The notes below the pieces were generated by a model. That model saw nothing but the letters and a program-made list of their open reading frames with translations. It was not told the origin of the DNA and searched no databases. Of a DNA stretch of 10,726 bases, positions 6,361 to 10,726 are shown one piece after another (the stretch's first letter is position 1; each line of letters begins with the position of its first letter). Made by a program: the position numbers and the translations under genes. Source of the stretch: Clostridia bacterium. GTDB taxonomy: Bacteria > Bacillota > Clostridia > Monoglobales > Monoglobaceae. Location of the stretch: positions 1 through 10,726 of the forward strand of contig JAFQRU010000119.1 of the NCBI GenBank assembly GCA_017409915.1, given 5' to 3'.

Positions 6361-7632
6361 ATGATACCGGCAATAGTGCTTTTTGCAGTGAGTTATGTTC
6401 TTATTCTTGCCTTTGGCAGGTATAGAACTTATATCGCCCTTTTTTCAGGGGTGCTATTTATTTTATCGGGAATGCTTCCTGTGTCGGAGGTTTTGTCTTC
6501 AATTGATTTTAATGTTCTTTTGATGATTATTGGAACAATGGGCCTTGTTTCGCTTTTTATACAGAGCAAGATGCCAATGATGCTTGCAGATATGGTTATG
6601 GAGAAGGTCCCGAATATTAAGTGGGCAGTTGTTGCCCTTGCACTCTTTGCAGGGATAATCTCAGCCTTTGTGGATAATGTTGCAACCGTTTTAATGGTTG
6701 CGCCTATTGGCCTTGCAATTTGCAAAAAACTTGATACCAATCCCGTTCCTTTTATTATTGCCATTGCGGTTTCATCCAATCTTCAAGGAGCGGCAACACT
6801 GGTTGGAGATACAACGGCAATTATGCTTGGCTCCGCTCTTGATATGAGTTTTCTGGACTTCTTCTGGTATAAAGGAAGACCAAGTATATTTTTTGCGGTA
6901 GAGCTCGGAGCTGTCCTTTCGGCGCTTATTTTGCTTTTCCTGTTCAGGAAAGAAACCGCCTCAATCCCTAAAAGGGAAGAAAGAACAAAGGTAGAGGATT
7001 TTGTTCCCACAGTGCTACTTATTATGGTCCTTGTCCTTTTGATTGGGGCGTCATTTATTCCGAATAAACCTGATATAACAAATGGTTTGATATGTTGTGG
7101 ATTGCTTGTAATCGGACTGGTTTATGAGGCGATAAAAAAGAAGAAGCTTTCAGCAATTATTCCTCCTCTTAAAGAAATTGATTTTAATACAATAGGAATT
7201 CTGGTCGGGATTTTTCTTATGATTGGCGGAATTTCCAATATGGGCGTTATTGATGCCCTGGCCGGCCTCCTTGCAAAAACCGGGGGCGGAAATGTTTTTG
7301 TTTTATATACGGTTATAGTTGTGGCTTCCGTTATAATCTCAGCGTTTATAGACAACATTCCCTATGTTGCAACAATGATTCCTGTTATAGCAGGAATTGC
7401 AACTGCCTTAAATATTGATGCAACCCCTCTTTATTTCGGGCTTCTCTCAGGAGCAACCCTTGGCGGAAACTGTACCCCCGTTGGCGCCTCTGCCAATATT
7501 ACGGGGATAGGAATCCTCAAAAAGGCAGGGTATACAGTTAAAAACGGAGACTTTTTCAAAATCGGAATCCCCTTTACAATTGCGGCAATTGTTCCTGCTT
7601 ATATCTATATCTGGCTAATGTATGGAATTTAA
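6361..7632 (+). CDS. ArsB/NhaD/SLC13-type ion permease (IT superfamily)
   Basis: This 423-residue integral membrane protein has about ten to twelve hydrophobic helices arranged as two related halves. The duplicated hairpin signatures are SAFVDNVATVLMVAPI (101-116) and SAFIDNIPYVATMIPVI (327-343). Each is followed by a gly-rich loop: LVGDTTAIMLG (147-157) and GATLGGNCTPVGASANI (364-380). A charged cytosolic linker (about 196-215) separates the halves. The pattern matches the ArsB/NhaD/P-protein branch of the ion transporter superfamily, whose members move arsenite, Na+/H+ or dicarboxylates. No ArsR, ArsA or ArsC gene is nearby, so an arsenic role is not supported. The ion is unknown. The start is ATG 6361 with GGAGGAG at 6349-6355. 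birA follows 16 bases after the stop, probably on the same transcript. Confidence 0.85.
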   Translation: MIPAIVLFAVSYVLILAFGRYRTYIALFSGVLFILSGMLPVSEVLSSIDFNVLLMIIGTMGLVSLFIQSKMPMMLADMVMEKVPNIKWAVVALALFAGIISAFVDNVATVLMVAPIGLAICKKLDTNPVPFIIAIAVSSNLQGAATLVGDTTAIMLGSALDMSFLDFFWYKGRPSIFFAVELGAVLSALILLFLFRKETASIPKREERTKVEDFVPTVLLIMVLVLLIGASFIPNKPDITNGLICCGLLVIGLVYEAIKKKKLSAIIPPLKEIDFNTIGILVGIFLMIGGISNMGVIDALAGLLAKTGGGNVFVLYTVIVVASVIISAFIDNIPYVATMIPVIAGIATALNIDATPLYFGLLSGATLGGNCTPVGASANITGIGILKKAGYTVKNGDFFKIGIPFTIAAIVPAYIYIWLMYGI

Positions 7633-7648
7633 TTTTTCAGGTGATAAA

Positions 7649-8377
7649 ATGAGTATAATCGGTAAGAAGATAATAAGAATTGAAGAGACACCGTCCACCA
7701 ACGACCTTGCAAAAGAATATGCAAAGAATGGCGAGGGAGAGGGAACGGTTATTGTTGCTGAGCATCAGACAAAAGGGAAAGGGCGAATGGGAAGAAGCTT
7801 TTTCTCTCCTTCTGGGGCAGGACTTTATATGTCCGTAATTTTAAGGCCCACTGACGAAAAAAACGGTCTCCTCATAACCTCTTTTGCATCGGTTGCGGTT
7901 TGTCGTGCAATCAAAAAGGTCTGTGGAGTTTCCCCGAAGATTAAATGGGTTAATGATGTATACTTAAATGAGAAAAAGGTCTGCGGAATTTTAACGGAAA
8001 GCCTTATCTCAGAAGGAAAGGCAGAGTATATAATCCTAGGCGTTGGCATAAATGTAAACGGAGCGGAGTTCCCCGATGATATAAAAGATATCGCAACCTC
8101 AATTGAAAAGGAAACTCTTAAAAAGCAGGACAAAGAAGCTCTTTTAAGAGAAATCTTAAAAGAGCTTGATGAACTTTATAAAACCTATGGTAACGGCGAA
8201 TTTTTAGAGGAAAGCCGAAAGCTATCCTGCGTTTTGGGGAAAGAAATAAAGGTTATAAGAGGAAACGAAACATACATAGCAAAGGCCGTGGATTTAGATA
8301 GTCTCGGCGGTCTTATTATAGAAAGAGACGGCAAAAAAGAAACCTTAAACTCAGGCGAAGTGAGCATAAGGTTTTAA
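7649..8377 (+). CDS. birA: Biotin-[acetyl-CoA-carboxylase] ligase, monofunctional (BirA without repressor domain)
   Basis: This 242-residue enzyme activates biotin with ATP to biotinyl-5'-AMP and transfers it to the target lysine of biotin carboxyl carrier proteins. The nucleotide and biotin loop is KGKGRMGRSF (42-51), the catalytic lysine is in KWVND (K99), and KVCGILTES (110-118) and GVGINVN (131-137) follow. A small C-terminal beta domain spans about 190-242. The N-terminal winged-helix repressor domain of the bifunctional BirA is absent, so this copy is probably not a transcriptional regulator. The start is taken as ATG 7649, with AGGTGA at 7639-7644. An in-frame ATG at 7622 lies inside the permease gene without a ribosome site. 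Its last 27 bases overlap the convergent spoIVFB gene, and no terminator is visible. Confidence 0.93.
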   Translation: MSIIGKKIIRIEETPSTNDLAKEYAKNGEGEGTVIVAEHQTKGKGRMGRSFFSPSGAGLYMSVILRPTDEKNGLLITSFASVAVCRAIKKVCGVSPKIKWVNDVYLNEKKVCGILTESLISEGKAEYIILGVGINVNGAEFPDDIKDIATSIEKETLKKQDKEALLREILKELDELYKTYGNGEFLEESRKLSCVLGKEIKVIRGNETYIAKAVDLDSLGGLIIERDGKKETLNSGEVSIRF

Positions 8378-9217
8378 AATATCAGAGTAGCGGGCTGTTA
8401 TTCCATAGTCTAAAAGAGCGGATAAAATCTGCTCTTCACTCAGGGCGGCAATGATTTTGCCGTCCTTTGTTATGTTTACGATGGTGTAATAATCATAGGA
8501 AATATGGCGAAGAATTTTCCGCGCATATTCATTTTCCGAAACCGTATAGGTTTTCGTCCTTTTAAGGTGGTCTGCTTTGTGAGGATTTTTAAGGATTTCT
8601 TTAAGAGTTATGAGGGTTATGCACTTTTGCTCGCTGTAAATATTCCCCAAAAGAAAAGCGGTTATTAAGACATAAGAGAAATTGAATTTGGTTACATATA
8701 AAACCAAAAAAGAAAAGGGAATAAGAAGAGCGATTAAAATCTTCCCGAATTTTAAAGAAATGTTATAGGCCCTGAGAATTCCCATTTTATAAGTAAGCAT
8801 AGATTTTACCATTCGTCCCCCGTCAAGAGGAAGGGCGGGGAGAAGATTTATTGCGCAGATACATAAATTGACGCAGAAAAAATAGTCCCTCATAGGAAAA
8901 GGGATAATAAGGGAGAGGGCGACTAAAAAAAGGCTTATAAAAGGCCCCGTAAAAGCAATTAAAAACTCTTTTTCGGAGTTGTTTATGTATCCCTCTTTTA
9001 GAATTCCGCATACACCAAAAGGACGGATTTCTATTTTGGAGATTTTAACCCCTAAAAAACGGGCGCAGACGATGTGGGCGCTCTCGTGGATTAAGACAGA
9101 CAAAAAAGAGAGCAAAAACATTGACGAATAGCCGAATAAAAATGCGCAGATAACCGTGGGGAAAAACAAAAGGTCAATGGAAAAGCTGAAAATGTCAAGA
9201 GTAGGGAGCTTTTTCAT
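8351..9217 (-). CDS. spoIVFB: Sporulation intramembrane zinc protease SpoIVFB (site-2 protease, M50)
   Basis: The 288-residue product equals the length of the Bacillus SpoIVFB. That protein cleaves pro-sigma-K in the outer forespore membrane and thereby switches on late mother-cell gene expression. The metalloprotease motif is HESAH (44-48) in the first third, and the third metal ligand is in LPLDGGR (129-135, D132), preceded by NLLPA. Hydrophobic helices cover about 14-40, 85-108, 112-128 and 158-195. Residues 215-285 resemble a single CBS-like ATP-sensing domain, as in SpoIVFB. The start is taken as ATG 9217, one base after the stop of the upstream membrane-protein gene; an in-frame TTG at 9226 is possible. 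Neither has a clear ribosome site, so translation is probably coupled. A related M50 protease of non-sporulation function is the alternative. Confidence 0.87.
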   Translation of the reverse strand: MKKLPTLDIFSFSIDLLFFPTVICAFLFGYSSMFLLSFLSVLIHESAHIVCARFLGVKISKIEIRPFGVCGILKEGYINNSEKEFLIAFTGPFISLFLVALSLIIPFPMRDYFFCVNLCICAINLLPALPLDGGRMVKSMLTYKMGILRAYNISLKFGKILIALLIPFSFLVLYVTKFNFSYVLITAFLLGNIYSEQKCITLITLKEILKNPHKADHLKRTKTYTVSENEYARKILRHISYDYYTIVNITKDGKIIAALSEEQILSALLDYGITARYSDILKPYAHFA

Positions 9218-9218
9218 A

Positions 9219-9506
9219 TCAGGCAAACAGTCCCATAGTGAAGTTTTTTATGGTCTCCACGGTCATTTCATAGCCAACCGCACCTTTTATAAAACTGCAA
9301 ATATTTTTTGAAAAGGGCATTTCCGAAATCTTAATTCCATAAAGAAGGGCAAAAAGGATTGCGGAGAAAATGCATTGCTTTGTCATAAGAGAAAAAAGCC
9401 CGCCCCAGAAGCCTTCCTGCCTTCTCGGTTTTCTGCTTTTCCGTCTGTCAGGCTTTATCGCTGTGGCCTCTTGCGTGTTTTGTGTGAGTGCCTTGTTTTC
9501 GTCCAT
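9219..9506 (-). CDS. Short SpoIVFA-like membrane protein, no LytM domain
   Basis: This 95-residue protein has a basic cytosolic N-terminus (RRKSRKPRR, 21-29), one hydrophobic segment at about 43-59, and a short outer tail that ends at residue 95. Position and topology correspond to the start of SpoIVFA, the partner and regulator of SpoIVFB, which in Bacillus is about 264 residues and ends in a LytM/M23-like domain. That domain is missing here: the stop is followed by one base and then the spoIVFB start, so there is no leftover coding sequence. The start is ATG 9506 with AAGGAGG (complement of 9514-9520). Assignment rests on location plus layout rather than on a strong sequence signature; it may be an unrelated small membrane protein that serves the same protease. 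Confidence 0.6.
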   Translation of the reverse strand: MDENKALTQNTQEATAIKPDRRKSRKPRRQEGFWGGLFSLMTKQCIFSAILFALLYGIKISEMPFSKNICSFIKGAVGYEMTVETIKNFTMGLFA

Positions 9507-9544
9507 GACATGACCTCCTTTTTTATTATGTATATTTCGAAAAA

Positions 9545-9573
9545 AGTATATTTATGCTTGAAAAAAAGGGCAA
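9545..9573 (-). promoter_or_regulatory. Possible promoter of the SpoIVFA-like/spoIVFB pair
   Basis: On the minus strand TTGCCC (complement of 9568-9573) and TATACT (complement of 9545-9550) are 17 bases apart, a moderate sigma-A match. Its -35 lies inside the spacer of the opposing promoter. Sporulation genes of this kind are expected to use sigma-E, for which I see only a poorly spaced match. Confidence 0.4.
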
Positions 9574-9586
9574 TTTGTTGTATAGT
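9558..9586 (+). promoter_or_regulatory. Promoter of the TIGR03960-type radical SAM gene
   Basis: TTGAAA (9558-9563) and TATAGT (9581-9586) have a 17-base spacer. The leader would be about 25 bases, with the ribosome site AGGAG at 9607-9611 ahead of ATG 9618. Confidence 0.65.
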
Positions 9587-9617
9587 TAAATATAGCAAAA
9601 GAAGTTAGGAGAAATTT

Positions 9618-10726
9618 ATGAGTATATACGATGCAAAATACGAAAAACTTCTGAAAAAAGTTCAAAAACCGTCAAGATATACGGGGAATGAGTTCAACAG
9701 CGTACATAAAGAAGCAGAGGGTGATATGATGACCTTTGCTTTCTGTTTCCCTGATGTTTATGAGGTTGGAATGTCCCATCTGGGCATGAAAATTCTTTAT
9801 CATATGCTAAACGACAGAGAGGATACTTTCTGCGAAAGAGTTTTTGCTCCTTGGCCTGATATGGAGGATTTAATGAGGGAGAATAATATCCCTCTCCTTT
9901 CTATGGAAAGCCATACCCCTCTTTCAGAGTTTGATATGGTGGGATTTACTCTCCAATATGAAATGAGTTACAGCAATATTGTGAATATGCTTGATTTAGG
10001 AAACATCCCCTTAAAGTCCAAGGACAGAGGGGAAGATGACCCCTTTGTTTGCGCAGGAGGCCCTTGCGCATATAACGGAGAGCCCATTGCCGACATAATC
10101 GACTTTTTCATCTTAGGGGAAGGGGAAGAAGTCAACAATGAGATTATGGACGAATATAAAAGATGGCAGAAAACAGGAGAAAGCAGAGAAGACTATCTTA
10201 GAGCCATTTCCAAAATTGAAGGCATCTATGTTCCGTCCTTTTATGATGTAACTTATAACCCTGACGGAACAGTTAAGGAAGTTACTCCAAACCGCGAGGG
10301 CGTTCCTAAAACCATAAGAAAAAGGATAATAGCTGACCTTGATAATTGTTATATCCCTGAAAAGCTCATTGTTCCTTTTATGGATGTTGTCCATGACAGA
10401 ATTATGCTTGAAATTTTCCGCGGATGCATAAGAGGTTGCCGTTTTTGTCAGGCAGGCTACCTATACCGTCCCGTAAGAGAGCGAAGCGTAGGAAAGCTTA
10501 CTGAGGTTGCAGGAAACTGCATTAAGAACACAGGCTATGAAGAAATGTCCTTATCTTCTCTCAGCACAAGCGACTACCGTGAATTGCAAAAGCTTATTGA
10601 TAACCTTCTTGAAATAACAGTTGACAAGAGGATAAACTTATCCCTCCCGTCTCTGAGAGTGGACAACTTCTCTATGGAGCTTATGGAAAAGGTGCAAAAG
10701 GTTAAAAAGAGCGGTCTTACCTTTGC
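9618..10726 (+). CDS. TIGR03960-type radical SAM protein with degenerate B12-binding-like N-terminal domain (cut by window edge)
   Basis: About 369 residues are visible before the right edge, with no stop codon. The N-terminal part (FCFPDVYEVGMSHLGMKIL, about 42-60) is the pattern of the TIGR03960 family, whose first domain resembles a cobalamin-binding fold. The DxHxxG cobalamin-ligand motif is not seen, so B12 binding is doubtful. The radical SAM cluster motif is CIRGCRFCQAG (C270, C274, C277), giving CxxxCxxC, followed by YRPVRERS. The reaction is not known for this family. It lies next to spoIVFB, and in many clostridia it is followed by a DUF2344/TIGR03936 partner (sometimes fused), then RNase G and ribosomal protein L21. 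The start is ATG 9618 with AGGAG six bases upstream. The C-terminal end and any fusion cannot be judged. Confidence 0.88.
   Translation, partial: MSIYDAKYEKLLKKVQKPSRYTGNEFNSVHKEAEGDMMTFAFCFPDVYEVGMSHLGMKILYHMLNDREDTFCERVFAPWPDMEDLMRENNIPLLSMESHTPLSEFDMVGFTLQYEMSYSNIVNMLDLGNIPLKSKDRGEDDPFVCAGGPCAYNGEPIADIIDFFILGEGEEVNNEIMDEYKRWQKTGESREDYLRAISKIEGIYVPSFYDVTYNPDGTVKEVTPNREGVPKTIRKRIIADLDNCYIPEKLIVPFMDVVHDRIMLEIFRGCIRGCRFCQAGYLYRPVRERSVGKLTEVAGNCIKNTGYEEMSLSSLSTSDYRELQKLIDNLLEITVDKRINLSLPSLRVDNFSMELMEKVQKVKKSGLTF

Noticed and set aside
6361..7632. Arsenite efflux (arsB) assignment for the permease
   Set aside because: The fold family fits, but no ars regulator, ATPase or reductase gene is near and the signature loops are shared with NhaD and P-protein relatives, so only the superfamily is claimed.
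9527..9557. A sigma-E-type promoter for the SpoIVFA-like/spoIVFB pair (GCATAAA and TATACATA on the minus strand)
   Set aside because: The two half-sites resemble sigma-E elements, but the spacing of 16 bases (or 12 with a shifted -35) does not fit the usual 13-15, and the area is AT-rich enough to give such matches by chance.
1..10726. Mobile elements, CRISPR arrays, tRNA or rRNA genes, riboswitches, toxin-antitoxin or defence genes
   Set aside because: No transposase or integrase, no regularly spaced repeats, no tRNA-like cloverleaf and no long structured leaders were seen. All leaders upstream of genes are short.

Overview
The window reads as an ordinary stretch of chromosome from an AT-rich, endospore-forming anaerobe of the Firmicutes, most likely class Clostridia. 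The evidence is a SpoIVFB-type sporulation protease, an [FeFe]-hydrogenase maturase (HydE), purine-rich Shine-Dalgarno sites close to AAGGAGG, several GTG starts and clean sigma-A-type promoters with 17-base spacers. I see no mobile element, CRISPR array, rRNA, tRNA, prophage gene or sign of recent transfer. The species cannot be named from this sequence.

Layout from left to right. (1) Positions 1-240, minus strand: the first 80 codons of ftsH, cut by the window edge. (2) Positions 409-1677, plus strand: two cyclophilin-type peptidyl-prolyl isomerases in one transcription unit, the first membrane-anchored and the second cytosolic, closed by a strong terminator. A divergent promoter region separates them from ftsH. 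(3) Positions 1770-4360, plus strand: a three-gene operon of lipid/diacylglycerol kinase, HydE and a HAD phosphatase. It has its own promoter and tightly packed genes. It ends at a hairpin that works on both strands and also serves the converging gene. (4) Positions 4397-6151, minus strand: a Na+/phosphate cotransporter with a C-terminal PhoU domain. (5) Positions 6361-8377, plus strand: an ArsB/NhaD/SLC13-type permease followed by a stand-alone biotin-protein ligase (birA), divergent from the phosphate transporter. (6) Positions 8351-9506, minus strand: spoIVFB preceded by a very short SpoIVFA-like membrane protein. The 3' end of spoIVFB overlaps the 3' end of birA. (7) Positions 9618-10726, plus strand: the N-terminal part of a TIGR03960-type radical SAM protein, cut by the window edge. 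Its promoter overlaps the one for the sporulation pair.

Most genes are housekeeping: membrane-protein quality control (FtsH), protein folding (two cyclophilins), lipid phosphorylation, biotin attachment, ion and phosphate transport, and mother-cell control of sporulation (SpoIVFA/B processing of pro-sigma-K). The order spoIVFB then TIGR03960 radical SAM protein is a familiar clostridial neighbourhood that usually continues into RNase G and the L21/L27 ribosomal genes.

I found no convincing undescribed system. The points most worth a second look are the minimal SpoIVFA-like partner without a LytM domain, the tandem cyclophilins with identical DNA blocks, the solitary hydE inside a lipid-kinase operon, and the radical SAM protein of unknown function.
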